Program-made: the position numbers and the translations under genes
NCBI RefSeq assembly: GCF_002844375.1
Contig: NZ_CP024199.1
Location: 1,934,001-1,998,000, forward strand
DNA: 64,000 nucleotides
From: Thalassospira marina
Lineage (GTDB): Bacteria > Pseudomonadota > Alphaproteobacteria > Rhodospirillales > Thalassospiraceae
Direction: 5' to 3'
The notes under the pieces: generated by a model
The model's database searches: none
What the model saw: only the letters and a program-made list of their open reading frames with translations
Told to the model about the DNA's origin: nothing
In this document: piece after piece, positions 8,755-17,943 of the stretch
Layout: the number at the start of each line of letters is the position of its first letter
Numbering within the stretch: the stretch's first letter is position 1

Positions 8755-9468
8755 TTAAACTCCTAGAACCTCGTGCAGCATATCCATGCGCGCAGGCAGT
8801 TCGCTGGCGTCAAATCCTGCGGAAACAAGGCCATGTTCCATCAGGTAAAAACGGTCGGCGATTTTGCTGGCGAAGCGGAAATTCTGCTCGATCAGCAAAA
8901 TGGTCATGCCACGCTGTTTCAGGGTCTGTAAAACCTCGCCAATGCGCTGAACAATGACCGGGGCCAGGCCCTCGGTCGGTTCATCAAGCAAAAGCATGTC
9001 AACGCCGATGCGCAGCATACGCGCCATGGCCAGCATCTGCTGTTCGCCACCCGAAAGTTTGGTGCCGGAACTGGTTTTACGTTCATAAAGGTTCGGAAAC
9101 AGGTCGTATATTTCCTCGATGCTCATGCCGCTATCGGAAATTTTCGGCGGCAGCATCAGGTTTTCCTCGACGCTGAGGCTGGCAAAAATGCCGCGTTCCT
9201 CGGGCACAAAACCAAGGCCGGTTTTGGCAGTTTTGTGCAGGGGCAGGCGCATCAGGTCGTGGCCGTTAAATTCAATGGCCCCGGTGCGTTTGCGCAAAAT
9301 ACCAACGATGGACCGCAATGTGGTGGTTTTACCCACGCCGTTACGGCCTAGAATGGTAACGGTTTCGCCCCGGCGGACATTCAAATTCACCCCGTGCAGG
9401 ACGTGGCTTTCGTCGTACCAGGCATTCAAATCCCTGACGGACAGAAGGATATCCTTGTCACTCATCAT
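8755..9468 (-). CDS. livF: Branched-chain amino acid-type ABC transporter ATPase (LivF)
   Basis: A 237-residue ATPase with Walker A GRNGVGKTT, signature LSGGEQQM and Walker B LLLDEPTEGL, the LivF pattern, including the short LivF-type C-terminus. The start is set at ATG 9468 (or 9465), which overlaps the end of livG by about 8-11 bases. The next in-frame ATG further upstream (9486) would give a longer overlap. Energises the LivHM pore with LivG. Confidence 0.92.
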   Translation of the reverse strand: MMSDKDILLSVRDLNAWYDESHVLHGVNLNVRRGETVTILGRNGVGKTTTLRSIVGILRKRTGAIEFNGHDLMRLPLHKTAKTGLGFVPEERGIFASLSVEENLMLPPKISDSGMSIEEIYDLFPNLYERKTSSGTKLSGGEQQMLAMARMLRIGVDMLLLDEPTEGLAPVIVQRIGEVLQTLKQRGMTILLIEQNFRFASKIADRFYLMEHGLVSAGFDASELPARMDMLHEVLGV

Positions 9469-10261
9469 CTGTCCCCATATAGGCAACTCTTACGCGTTCG
9501 TCGTTGCTGACGGTGTCATAATTGCCTTCGGCCAGAATTTCGCCGCGCTGAAGCACGGTGATATGGTCACACAGATCCGCCACGACCTTCAGGTTATGTT
9601 CCACCATCAGAACGGCACGGCTACGCGCCACTTCACGGATAATTTCGGCAACCCGGCCCACATCTTCCTGGCCCATGCCCGCCATTGGTTCATCAAGCAG
9701 CAGGACTTTCGGGTCCAGCGACAGGGTGGTTGCAATTTCAAGCACACGCTTGCGACCATAGGAAAGGTCGGCAGCGTAGCTATCGCCATCCTTTTCCAGC
9801 CCGACGGATTTCAAAAGCTCCATCGCGCGGTCATTGAGGCTGTCTAGCGTGTTCATCGACCGCCAGAACTGGATGGCAAGGCCACCAGGACGTTGCAGGG
9901 CGACACGCACATTTTCCAGAACCGTCAGATGCGGAAATACCGCCGAAATCTGGAATGAGCGCACCAGTCCCATACGCGCGACATTGGCGGGCGGGGTTTT
10001 GGTAATGTCATGACCCAGAAGGGTGATTGTACCACTTGTGGGTTGAAGAAACTTTGTTAGCAGATTGAAAACAGTGGTTTTGCCTGCGCCATTCGGGCCG
10101 ATCAGCGCATGCACCCGGGCATGATGGACATCCAGGTTGACATTGTTGACCGCGGTAAAGCCACCAAAATCGCGGCGGAGGTCACGAGCGGAAAGAACCA
10201 CTCGTGCCTCGTTCGCGTTTTGCGACATACCGGGATTTTGAAGTTCTCCGGTTGCCATCAT
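9458..10261 (-). CDS. livG: Branched-chain amino acid-type ABC transporter ATPase (LivG)
   Basis: A 267-residue ATPase with Walker A GPNGAGKTT at about residues 56-64, Walker B VLLLDEPMAGMGQEDV, and the C-terminal extension ending near YMGTDDE typical of LivG (family about 250-270). The signature is degenerate, LSYGRKRVLEIA, as is common in LivG-like subunits. ATG 10261 lies 3 bases after the receptor gene stop. It works with LivF. Confidence 0.92.
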   Translation of the reverse strand: MMATGELQNPGMSQNANEARVVLSARDLRRDFGGFTAVNNVNLDVHHARVHALIGPNGAGKTTVFNLLTKFLQPTSGTITLLGHDITKTPPANVARMGLVRSFQISAVFPHLTVLENVRVALQRPGGLAIQFWRSMNTLDSLNDRAMELLKSVGLEKDGDSYAADLSYGRKRVLEIATTLSLDPKVLLLDEPMAGMGQEDVGRVAEIIREVARSRAVLMVEHNLKVVADLCDHITVLQRGEILAEGNYDTVSNDERVRVAYMGTDDE

Positions 10262-10264
10262 GTT

Positions 10265-11473
10265 TTATTGCGCCAGTGCGCAGCCGCTTTCGGACGGGGC
10301 GATGAATGCCTTGTCACCGGGGACGGTATCAAGAACATTGTAGTAGTCCCAGTCGCCCTTCATTTCGGACGGCTTTTTGACTTCCATCAGATACATGTCA
10401 TAGATCATGCGGCCGTTGGCGCCGACTTTGCCGTTATGGGCAAACACGTCATTGACCGGCATTTCATGCAGGGCTTTGGCGACGGCTTCGGTTTCATCCG
10501 TGCCAACTTCCTTGATCGCCTTGAGATACTGAAGAACAGCCGAATAGGTGCCTGCCTGGATCATGTTCGGCATGCGGCCGGTACGATCATGGAAGCGTTT
10601 ACCAAATTCGCGCGATTCATCATTGCGGTCCCAATAGAAACCTTCGGTCAGGGACAGGCCCTGTGCGGCTTCGGCACCCAGGCCATGCACTTCGGCCAGG
10701 GTAAACAGAAGGGCGGCAAGGCGCTGACCGCCCTGAACGATACCGAATTCCGATGCCTGTTTGATGGCATTGGCGGTATCAAGGCCGGCATCGGCAAGAC
10801 CGATGACCTTGGCACCCGATGCCTGTGCCTGGAGCAGGAAGGACGAGAAATCGGTGCTGGAAAGTGGATGGCGCACCGAACCCAGAACCTTACCACCATT
10901 GTCGGTAACAAATTTCGAGGTCTGTTCTTCGAGCGAATAGCCAAAAGCGTAATCGGCCGTCAGGAAGTACCAGGTATCGCCACCGTTTTTCACGAGTGCG
11001 CCACCCGTACCAACTGCAAGGGCGTGGGTGTCATAGGCCCAATGGAAGCCATAGGGCGAGCACTGGTCACCGGTTAGCGCGGTCGTTGCCGCACCGGTTA
11101 CGATGTCGATCTTTTTCTTTTCTTTGGAAATACCCTGAACAGCCAGTGCGACTGACGAGGTCGTCAGTTCCATGATCGCATCAACCTTGTCTTCGTCATA
11201 CCACTGACGGGCAATGTTGGCCGCAACATCAGGCTTGTTCTGGTGGTCGGCGGTGATGACTTCGATTTTCTTGTCCAGAACGGTTCCGCCGAAATCTTCG
11301 ACGGCCATTTTGGCGGCTTCATAAGACCATTTACCACCGAAATCGGCGTAAACGCCGGACTGGTCATTGAGAATGCCGATTTTAACGATATCGTCGGAAA
11401 CACCAGCCGCATGTGCCGGAAGTGCAGCAGCGGCCGCCATGACGGCAAGTGATGCCATCGCGAGTTTCTTCAT
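10265..11473 (-). CDS. ABC transporter periplasmic substrate-binding protein (Peripla_BP_6, LivJ/K-like)
   Basis: A 402-residue secreted receptor. The N-terminus is a clear Sec signal (MKKLAMASLAVMAAAAALPA, cleavage after about Ala22). The mature part begins with VKIGILNDQSGVYADFGG, the usual first strand of HAAT/Leu-type receptors. It is the first gene of the operon receptor-livG-livF-livH-livM-GMC oxidoreductase, transcribed away from a LysR gene. The ligand cannot be read from sequence. Related receptors bind branched-chain amino acids, amides or aromatic acids, and the linked GMC dehydrogenase suggests a solute carrying an alcohol group. Confidence 0.9.
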   Translation of the reverse strand: MKKLAMASLAVMAAAAALPAHAAGVSDDIVKIGILNDQSGVYADFGGKWSYEAAKMAVEDFGGTVLDKKIEVITADHQNKPDVAANIARQWYDEDKVDAIMELTTSSVALAVQGISKEKKKIDIVTGAATTALTGDQCSPYGFHWAYDTHALAVGTGGALVKNGGDTWYFLTADYAFGYSLEEQTSKFVTDNGGKVLGSVRHPLSSTDFSSFLLQAQASGAKVIGLADAGLDTANAIKQASEFGIVQGGQRLAALLFTLAEVHGLGAEAAQGLSLTEGFYWDRNDESREFGKRFHDRTGRMPNMIQAGTYSAVLQYLKAIKEVGTDETEAVAKALHEMPVNDVFAHNGKVGANGRMIYDMYLMEVKKPSEMKGDWDYYNVLDTVPGDKAFIAPSESGCALAQ

Positions 11474-11802
11474 CTGAGGTTCCTCCCTAACTGAACCATG
11501 TTGTTACCGCCATTCACAGAAATGGCGGGTGACGTTCCTGTTTTCCGAACTCTGCTTTGACCGCAAGTCAGTTGACTGCGGCGGAGGACAGGCGACGGAT
11601 AGGCGTACACTGTGCCGTGTACTTGTTTATTTTTGTAACGCACCGGAAGGTTGTTTCGATGCCCTGATATTCTCCGCCTGCGGCTGTTTTCAGGCAAGCG
11701 GGTTATTGTTTTGTTGTTCGATGTGAACGCTAACATTGACCAAAAGGTCAACAAATATATAATTTTGGACAATATCTGTACAAAAATGAACAGAACGGTC
11801 CG
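11474..11802. promoter_or_regulatory. Divergent promoter region (receptor/liv operon and LysR gene), with a 16-bp palindrome
   Basis: No gene is seen in these 329 bases. A perfect palindrome TTGACCAAAAGGTCAA lies at 11736-11751, 51 bases before the LysR start, in an A+T-rich stretch. Its position and symmetry fit an operator for the divergent LysR protein controlling the transport operon and itself. A GGAGG-like site (AGGGAGGAACC on the minus strand) precedes the receptor start. Confidence 0.55.
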
Positions 11803-12726
11803 ATGAACAATTTTTCCTGGGATGATTTGCAGTATTTTCTGGCTGTCGCGCGAGACGGGCAATTGTCCGCTGCCGCACGCCGCCTGCGCACAAGTCACGT
11901 TACGGTAGCAAGGCGTATCGACCGCCTTGAACAGCGTTTGGGCGCCAAATTATTTGAGCGGAATCCCCGTGGTTATGTGCTTACGCCATTGGGCGCGCGC
12001 CTGATGTCGCCAACTGAAACAATGGCGCAGGAAGCCGATAAATTATTGGGAGAGGTGGGCACCGGGTCATTTGCCCTAAGCGGGGTTGTACGTTTTAGTG
12101 TGCCCGAAGGGTTTGGCAATTTTTTCATTGGTGAAAAGCTGCCGTTTTTTGCCAAACGCCATCCCAGCCTGTCGATTGAAATGGTCAATATTCAGCAGAT
12201 CGTTTCGCTTTCACGCCGCGAAGCCGATATTTCGGTCGCGCTGAATACCCCCAAAACCGGGTCTTACCATCGCGAGAAAATATCAAGCTATGCACTGTAT
12301 GTTTACGCATCGCGGCAATATCTGGCGGAACACGGACCAATCACCGATCGTGCGCAATTATCCTCGCATTCATTCATTGGCTATATCGAGGATATGATTT
12401 TTACCCAGGAACTGAACTATCTGGCCGAACTGATGCCGGGCTTTCGCGCGGGCTATCAAAGTTCGAGTGTATTTGCGCAGCTTAAAGCAACCCGGGCGGG
12501 GTTCGGGCTGTGCATATTGCCGTATTTTATGGCGGTTGCCTTTGATGACCTGGTGCCGGTTTTACCCGAAACCGTAAAAATCATGCGCGATTACTGGATG
12601 GTATGCCATAGCGATATGATCAATGTGGCGCGGATTCGCCTGCTGGCGGATTTCATCCGCGAAGAAACCCACGCCGCAACCGATCTGTTGACCGCAGCAT
12701 CCATGCCCGCCGTACGTGATGCCTGA
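11803..12726 (+). CDS. LysR-family transcriptional regulator
   Basis: A 307-residue regulator. The N-terminal winged helix-turn-helix (residues about 5-63) has the family look: WDDLQYFLAVARDGQLSAAA, then TSHVTVARRIDRLEQRLGAKLFER. The rest is the inducer-binding domain. It is divergent from the receptor/liv/GMC operon across a 329-base spacer holding a symmetric 16-bp site, so it most likely senses a metabolite of the transported solute. The effector is unknown. Confidence 0.9.
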   Translation: MNNFSWDDLQYFLAVARDGQLSAAARRLRTSHVTVARRIDRLEQRLGAKLFERNPRGYVLTPLGARLMSPTETMAQEADKLLGEVGTGSFALSGVVRFSVPEGFGNFFIGEKLPFFAKRHPSLSIEMVNIQQIVSLSRREADISVALNTPKTGSYHREKISSYALYVYASRQYLAEHGPITDRAQLSSHSFIGYIEDMIFTQELNYLAELMPGFRAGYQSSSVFAQLKATRAGFGLCILPYFMAVAFDDLVPVLPETVKIMRDYWMVCHSDMINVARIRLLADFIREETHAATDLLTAASMPAVRDA

Positions 12727-12949
12727 ATGTTTCGTTCGGGCGATTAATTGGGATCGTAGAATGTGGGTGGGGCGGTGATTGGCACCTGAAAAGCCCTTCA
12801 CGTGCTTTTTGACTGTCCGGTAAAGGGTAAGGCAGCGATTTCGGGGCAGCATGGTCTTGCATCTTTTGTGCGATCCCCGCATGTTAGGGAGCATGACTGC
12901 GAAATGAGAACAAACTTATATAAAATCACATCGCCGTATCGGAGAGAAC

Positions 12950-13714
12950 ATGGGTAAATTGGACAGGCGCCGCCGGGAAATTCTGGAGAAGGTAGCCGTT
13001 AGCGGCTTTATGACCATCGATGCACTGGCGACGCATTTTGATGTTACCCCGCAGACCATCCGTCGCGATATCAATGAAATGGCCGAAGAAGGGCTGATTG
13101 CCCGTTATCATGGCGGTGCGGCAAGCCTTTCGACCACTGAAAATACGGCTTACACGGACCGCCAGGTTCTTAATCTTGAGGCGAAACGCAAAATCGCCCG
13201 TCTGGTGGCACGTCACATTCCCGAAGGGGCGTCGCTTTTTATCAATATCGGAACGACGACCGAAGAAGTCGCCCGTGCCCTGTCTGATCACAAGAACCTT
13301 AAGATCATTACCAATAACCTGCATGTCGCCGAGATTTGCGCTGCTAACCCGGGATTTGAGGTGATTATTGCTGGTGGTGTCGTGCGTCAGCGTGACTTTG
13401 GCATTATCGGTGAAGCCACTATCGACTTTATCAGCCAGTTCAAGGTTGATTACGCGATTATCGGTATTTCCGGTGTTGATGAAGATGGCAGCCTGATGGA
13501 TTTTGACTATCGCGAAGTGCGTGTTGCCCGCGCGATCATTTCCAATTCCCGCCAGACATTTTTGTGCACTGACCTTTCCAAATTCGGCCGTCGCGCAATG
13601 GTGCGGCTTGGCCATTTATCCGAGGTCGACGCCCTGTTTACCGATGTTGCGCCAGGCAAGGCATGGGAAAACATCCTTGAACAGGCGGATCTGTCCGTTT
13701 ATTGCGCGGATTGA
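12950..13714 (+). CDS. glpR: DeoR-family repressor, GlpR-like
   Basis: A 254-residue DeoR/GlpR regulator. An N-terminal HTH (residues about 6-60; FDVTPQTIRRDINEMAEEGL) carries the DeoR recognition helix, and the DeoRC sugar-phosphate domain contains NIGTTTEEVARAL and the stretch GISGVDEDGSLMDFDYREV, close to the E. coli glycerol-3-phosphate repressor. ATG 12950 follows GAGAG. No glp catabolic genes are adjacent, so it acts in trans or the symbol overstates its specificity. A large hairpin follows the stop. Confidence 0.8.
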   Translation: MGKLDRRRREILEKVAVSGFMTIDALATHFDVTPQTIRRDINEMAEEGLIARYHGGAASLSTTENTAYTDRQVLNLEAKRKIARLVARHIPEGASLFINIGTTTEEVARALSDHKNLKIITNNLHVAEICAANPGFEVIIAGGVVRQRDFGIIGEATIDFISQFKVDYAIIGISGVDEDGSLMDFDYREVRVARAIISNSRQTFLCTDLSKFGRRAMVRLGHLSEVDALFTDVAPGKAWENILEQADLSVYCAD

Positions 13715-13743
13715 CCGAAAAGGCGCAAATAAATCAGCCAATA

Positions 13744-13797
13744 CAGTGCCAATAACGGTTAGGGTCCTTTGGGGAGCCTAACTGCATATTGGTGCAT
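13744..13797. other. Large hairpin structure after glpR
   Basis: Nested inverted repeats: TGCCAATA pairs with TATTGG(t)GCA, and inside it GTTAGG (13758-13763) pairs with CCTAAC (13777-13782), continuing as TCC/GGA. There is no clear U-tract on either strand. It lies between the converging glpR and the Mla-like ATPase gene. It could be a mRNA 3' structure or a weak terminator. Confidence 0.5.
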
Positions 13798-13821
13798 TGA
13801 ATATTGCAGGTGAAAGGGCTG

Positions 13822-14652
13822 TCAGGCGACGAGATGTTGCCCGCGATTTCGTGTGCGCATCGAAATCGGCCCCTGGGATGAACCCTTAAGCATCTGTGTC
13901 AGGTGCTCGTTGTGGGCATCGGAAATATCGTCGCGCTTGCCACTCCAATAGACCCGGCCTTCATGCATCATGGTCAGGAAATCATAACGGTTACGCGCGA
14001 TTTCCATGTCATTGGTCACGGTGATGACGGTCGTTTTGTGCTTTTTGGCGATGGTTTCAATCATGTTTTCAATATGATTGGAAAGCACAGGGTCAAGGCC
14101 GGCTGTTGGGTTATCCAGCAACAGGATTTCCGGGTTGTTGGCAATGGCACGCGCAATACCCACACGCTTTTGCATACCGCCCGAAAGGTCGGCCGGACGT
14201 AAAGTTGCACTATCGGCATCCAGGCCAACCAGCCCCAAAAGTTCGACGGCGCGTTCCTTTGCCTGTTTTCGTGACAGGCTGCCGTTCTCGATCAGCTGAA
14301 AGCAGACATTTTGCCAGATCGGCAGGCTGTCAAACAGGGCGTTTTGCTGAAACAGCATGCCGACACGATCGGTCCAGCTTGCGTCATTGCTGGCATCGTT
14401 TTCGGCGATGTTTTTGCCCTCGATCAGGACCGAGCCCTGATTGGCACCATAAACACCGGCCATACATTTCAGCAGCACGCTTTTGCCCGCTGCCGACGGG
14501 CCGATAATCGCCATTGTCTGCCCGCGATCAAGCGACAGGCTGACATCATCCAGCACGGTGTTTTCGCCAAATTTTTTGACCAGATTATGAATAGCCAAAA
14601 AAGGCGAGGTCGCGTTTGCCGGGTTTTGGGCGGTATCGTTGGGCAATGTCAT
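13822..14652 (-). CDS. Mla/Ttg2-like ABC transporter ATP-binding protein (solitary)
   Basis: A 276-residue ATPase. Walker A is GPSAAGKS, signature ADLSGGMQKRVGIARAI and Walker B EILLLDNPTAGLDP; the layout resembles MlaF (phospholipid trafficking). At the position of the catalytic Glu it has Asn (codon AAC), whereas MlaF-type ATPases normally have DEP. No MlaE permease, MCE protein or other partner is adjacent; the neighbours are glpR and the aap operon, which is closed by a terminator before it. ATG 14652 is chosen because the upstream 72 codons have no domain similarity and run through the aap terminator. Whether it hydrolyses ATP is uncertain. Confidence 0.75.
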   Translation of the reverse strand: MTLPNDTAQNPANATSPFLAIHNLVKKFGENTVLDDVSLSLDRGQTMAIIGPSAAGKSVLLKCMAGVYGANQGSVLIEGKNIAENDASNDASWTDRVGMLFQQNALFDSLPIWQNVCFQLIENGSLSRKQAKERAVELLGLVGLDADSATLRPADLSGGMQKRVGIARAIANNPEILLLDNPTAGLDPVLSNHIENMIETIAKKHKTTVITVTNDMEIARNRYDFLTMMHEGRVYWSGKRDDISDAHNEHLTQMLKGSSQGPISMRTRNRGQHLVA

Positions 14653-14730
14653 GATGCAATCAGTGTTATGCGAAAATCTATTGGGCCGATAGTCGCTGCT
14701 TGGCGGGCAGGGCGCAAGGATGAAATGCGC

Positions 14731-14766
14731 AAAAAGAAAAACGGCCCCGAAAAATTCGGGGCCGCT
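14731..14766 (-). terminator. Intrinsic terminator of the aap operon
   Basis: On the minus strand the perfect stem CGGCCCCGAA / TTCGGGGCCG (14742-14764) is followed by TTTTTCTTTTT, 28 bases after the aapP stop. It separates aapP from the following ATPase gene. Confidence 0.88.
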
Positions 14767-14791
14767 TAACCGTTTTAAACCTGATTTTCGC

Positions 14792-15574
14792 TTAGTGCGA
14801 AAGGATCTGGCTAAGGAACAGTTTGGTACGTTCGCTTTTCGGATTGGCGAAGAAGTCATGGGGTTCACCCATTTCTACAATTTCACCGGCATCCATGAAC
14901 ACAACGCGGTCGGCAACTTCTTTGGCAAAGCCCATTTCGTGCGTCACGCACAGCATGGTCATGCCTTCTTTTGCCAGTTCAACCATCACGTCGAGAACTT
15001 CCTTGACCATTTCCGGGTCAAGGGCCGAGGTCGGCTCATCGAACAGCATGATTTTCGGCTGCATGCACAGTGAACGTGCAATGGCCACACGCTGCTGCTG
15101 ACCACCGGAAAGCTGACCCGGATATTTGTGGGCCTGTTCTGCAATGCGAACACGCTTCAGGTAGTGCATGGCAAGTTCGATGGCTTCTTTCTTCGGGGTT
15201 TTGCGAACCCAGATCGGCGCCAGGGTGAGGTTTTCCAGCACGGTCATGTGCGGGAAAAGGTTGAAATGCTGGAACACCATGCAAACTTCGCGGCGCACAG
15301 CTTCGATGTTTTTCACATCGTCGCCCAGCAGAATGCCATCAACCGTAATCTCGCCAGCCTGATAGGCTTCAAGACGGTTCAGGCAGCGGATAAGGGTGGA
15401 TTTACCCGAACCCGACGGCCCACAGATGACGATACGTTCACCCTTGCGAACGGTAAGATCCACGTCTTTGAGAACGTGAAAGTTGCCATACCACTTGTTC
15501 GCCTTGCGAATGGTGATCACGTCTTCGTTCGACGGCGGCGGAGCAACATTATTGGTGGTTTCAGTAGCAGTCAT
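14792..15574 (-). CDS. aapP: General L-amino acid ABC transporter ATPase
   Basis: A 260-residue polar-amino-acid ATPase (GlnQ/AapP/BztD family) with Walker A GPSGSGKST, signature LSGGQQQRVAIARSL and Walker B IMLFDEPTSALDPEMV. The 20-residue N-terminal extension before ITIRKANKWYGNFHVLK is common in AapP/BztD. Last gene of aapJQMP, 18 bases after aapM. It drives uptake of a broad range of L-amino acids. Confidence 0.95.
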   Translation of the reverse strand: MTATETTNNVAPPPSNEDVITIRKANKWYGNFHVLKDVDLTVRKGERIVICGPSGSGKSTLIRCLNRLEAYQAGEITVDGILLGDDVKNIEAVRREVCMVFQHFNLFPHMTVLENLTLAPIWVRKTPKKEAIELAMHYLKRVRIAEQAHKYPGQLSGGQQQRVAIARSLCMQPKIMLFDEPTSALDPEMVKEVLDVMVELAKEGMTMLCVTHEMGFAKEVADRVVFMDAGEIVEMGEPHDFFANPKSERTKLFLSQILSH

Positions 15575-15592
15575 TTTGTTTTTCCTCTCTCC

Positions 15593-16696
15593 TCACCGGC
15601 GCTCGCCCTTGCGCAATTCTTTTTCAAGATATGCGGAATAGCGGCCCATCGAGTAACAGATCAGGAAGAAGATCGCCGCAGCGAAAACGTAACCTTCGAC
15701 ATAATAGCGGGTCCAGGCAGGGTCGCTGCGCAGTGCCAGCTTGACCGCACCCAGAAGGTCGAACAGACCGATGATCACGACCAGGGTCGTATCTTTGAAC
15801 ATCGAGATGAAGCTGTTGACCGTTGGCGGAATGACCAGACGCAGGGCCTGCGGCAGAATGATCAGGCGCATGGACTGCCAGTAGGACAGACCAAGGGAAT
15901 CACCTGCTTCAAACTGGCCACGCGGAACAGCCTGCAGACCACCACGGAATACTTCGGCCAGATAGGCCGCTGTAAACAGGATGATACCGATCTGGGCACG
16001 CAGAAGTTTGTCGATGGAAACGCCATCCGGCAGGAACAGCGGGAACATGACAGATGCCATGAACAACACCGTAATCAGCGGGACGCCACGAATGACTTCG
16101 ATATAGACCACTGACAGGGTCTTGATCGCCGGCATGTTCGACTGACGGCCAAGGGCCAGCAGCAGACCAAGCGGGAAGGCGAAAACGATACCGATCGTCG
16201 ACAGGATCAGCGTCAGCGGCAGGCCGCCCCACGAGCTGTTCTGAACGTAGGTAAGGCCAAGCATGCCGCCCCACATCAGAATGGCAATCGCCGGAATGCC
16301 AACAATCCACATCGGCAGGATCAGCTTTTGCAGGCGCGGATAACGTACGCCGGCAAGGCTTGCCACGATGATGCCGATCAGGATGATCATGGCCAGCAAC
16401 GGACGCCACTGCTGATCAAAGGGATAAACCCCAAACAGGATCAGTCGAAGATTGGCATTGACGAAGCCCCAGCAGGCGCCGGTGGTTTCGCGGCAGGCTT
16501 CGATGGTCGGGGTCAGCGTTGCATTAAGCACGGCCCATTCAAAGATCGGCGGAACAATCCAGACCACAAAAGCAATGGCGAGAATTGTCAGGATCGAGTT
16601 GAACCAGCTGTTAAAAAGGTTTCTGCGAACCCAGATAACAGCACGTTGACCGACAGAACCATTCGGGCCCGGTGGTAGTTGGGTACTTGTTGCCAT
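15593..16696 (-). CDS. aapM: General L-amino acid ABC transporter permease
   Basis: A 367-residue inner-membrane permease of the HisM/GlnP superfamily with the long N-terminal extension of AapM/BztC. The EAA-type loop appears as EAGDSLGLSYWQSMRLIILP in the C-terminal third. It starts two bases from the aapQ stop, so translation is tightly coupled. It forms a heterodimeric pore with AapQ. Confidence 0.95.
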   Translation of the reverse strand: MATSTQLPPGPNGSVGQRAVIWVRRNLFNSWFNSILTILAIAFVVWIVPPIFEWAVLNATLTPTIEACRETTGACWGFVNANLRLILFGVYPFDQQWRPLLAMIILIGIIVASLAGVRYPRLQKLILPMWIVGIPAIAILMWGGMLGLTYVQNSSWGGLPLTLILSTIGIVFAFPLGLLLALGRQSNMPAIKTLSVVYIEVIRGVPLITVLFMASVMFPLFLPDGVSIDKLLRAQIGIILFTAAYLAEVFRGGLQAVPRGQFEAGDSLGLSYWQSMRLIILPQALRLVIPPTVNSFISMFKDTTLVVIIGLFDLLGAVKLALRSDPAWTRYYVEGYVFAAAIFFLICYSMGRYSAYLEKELRKGERR

Positions 16697-16697
16697 C

Positions 16698-17894
16698 TTA
16701 CCTCTCCACCAATGCCATTTTCTTGTTGAACCAGTTCATGAACAGCGACGTGATCAGGCTGAGGCCAAGATAAACAGCCATGTAGATCGAGATTGCCTCG
16801 ATCGCCTGACCGGTCTGGTTCATGGTTGTGTTCGACACCGAAACCAGGTCCGGGTACCCGACAGCAACAGCAAGCGAGCTGTTTTTGGTCAGGTTCAGAT
16901 ACTGGTTGGTCAGCGGCGGAATGGCGACGCGCATGGATTGCGGCAGAATGATTTTCCGCAGCGAAACAGAGCGCTTCAAACCAAGGCTGTCGGCAGCTTC
17001 CCACTGGCCGTTCGGAACGGCCTGGATACCGGAACGGACAACTTCGGCGACATAGGTTGACGTATAGATCGTCAGACCGATGAGAACCGACATGAATTCC
17101 GGCGAAATGTTATAACCGCCGCGAATGTTGAAGCCCTTGAGTTCCGGGATGTCCATTTCGGTCGGTGCGCCGCCGGCAATATAGGCGATCAGGACAAAAC
17201 CAACCAGAATACCAACGCTGGCCCAGAAAATCGGGAAGGGCTGGCCGGTGGCATCCAGACGTTTGGCTGCCCATTTCTTGACGAAATAGATAACCACAAA
17301 CGCAAGAATTGCAGCAATCCCCATGAAATCATAGGCATTGTCGGCAACCGGAACCGGGATATACATCCCGCGATTGGTCAGCAGAACATCGGGCAGGGGC
17401 TGCAGGGCATTACGCGCTGCAGGAAATGCGCCCGGAATGATCGCATACCAGAAGAAAAGCTGAAGCAGAACCGGAATATTCCGGAATGTCTCGACATAAA
17501 CCGTGGCGAGCTTGCGCACAATCCAGTTCGACGAAAGACGTGCAACACCAAAGATCGTGCCAATGATGGTACACAGAACGATGCCGAGAAATGCGACCTT
17601 GACGGTGTTAAGCAGGCCGACCATGAGTGCCGTTGCATAGCTGCTGCGCGGCGTATAGTCGATCATGCTTTCGCTGATCCCGAACGATGCTTCCAGATTA
17701 AGGAAGCCATAACCGGTTGAGATGTTTTGCCGTTCCAGGTTGTCCAGGGTGTTGGACACCAGATACCAGCCAGCCAATATGACAAGACCGATCGCAATGA
17801 TCTGATAAATTACAGCGCGAACGTTTTCGTCATTCAGGTAATCGGCGAGGCCTTTGGAACGGACACCCCCCGGGGCCTGTTGAGTCTTACTCAT
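16698..17894 (-). CDS. aapQ: General L-amino acid ABC transporter permease
   Basis: A 398-residue inner-membrane permease, AapQ/BztB type, with a large periplasmic insertion between TM segments and the conserved loop EAADSLGLKRSVSLRKIILP near the C-terminus. ATG 17894 (MSKTQQAP) is chosen; the in-frame extension upstream runs back through the hairpin after aapJ and is not protein-like. It pairs with AapM. Confidence 0.95.
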   Translation of the reverse strand: MSKTQQAPGGVRSKGLADYLNDENVRAVIYQIIAIGLVILAGWYLVSNTLDNLERQNISTGYGFLNLEASFGISESMIDYTPRSSYATALMVGLLNTVKVAFLGIVLCTIIGTIFGVARLSSNWIVRKLATVYVETFRNIPVLLQLFFWYAIIPGAFPAARNALQPLPDVLLTNRGMYIPVPVADNAYDFMGIAAILAFVVIYFVKKWAAKRLDATGQPFPIFWASVGILVGFVLIAYIAGGAPTEMDIPELKGFNIRGGYNISPEFMSVLIGLTIYTSTYVAEVVRSGIQAVPNGQWEAADSLGLKRSVSLRKIILPQSMRVAIPPLTNQYLNLTKNSSLAVAVGYPDLVSVSNTTMNQTGQAIEAISIYMAVYLGLSLITSLFMNWFNKKMALVER

Positions 17895-17943
17895 CTGTCC
17901 CTCAGGTGTAGATTGTATCCAATATGCAGATGCTCTAACGAAA

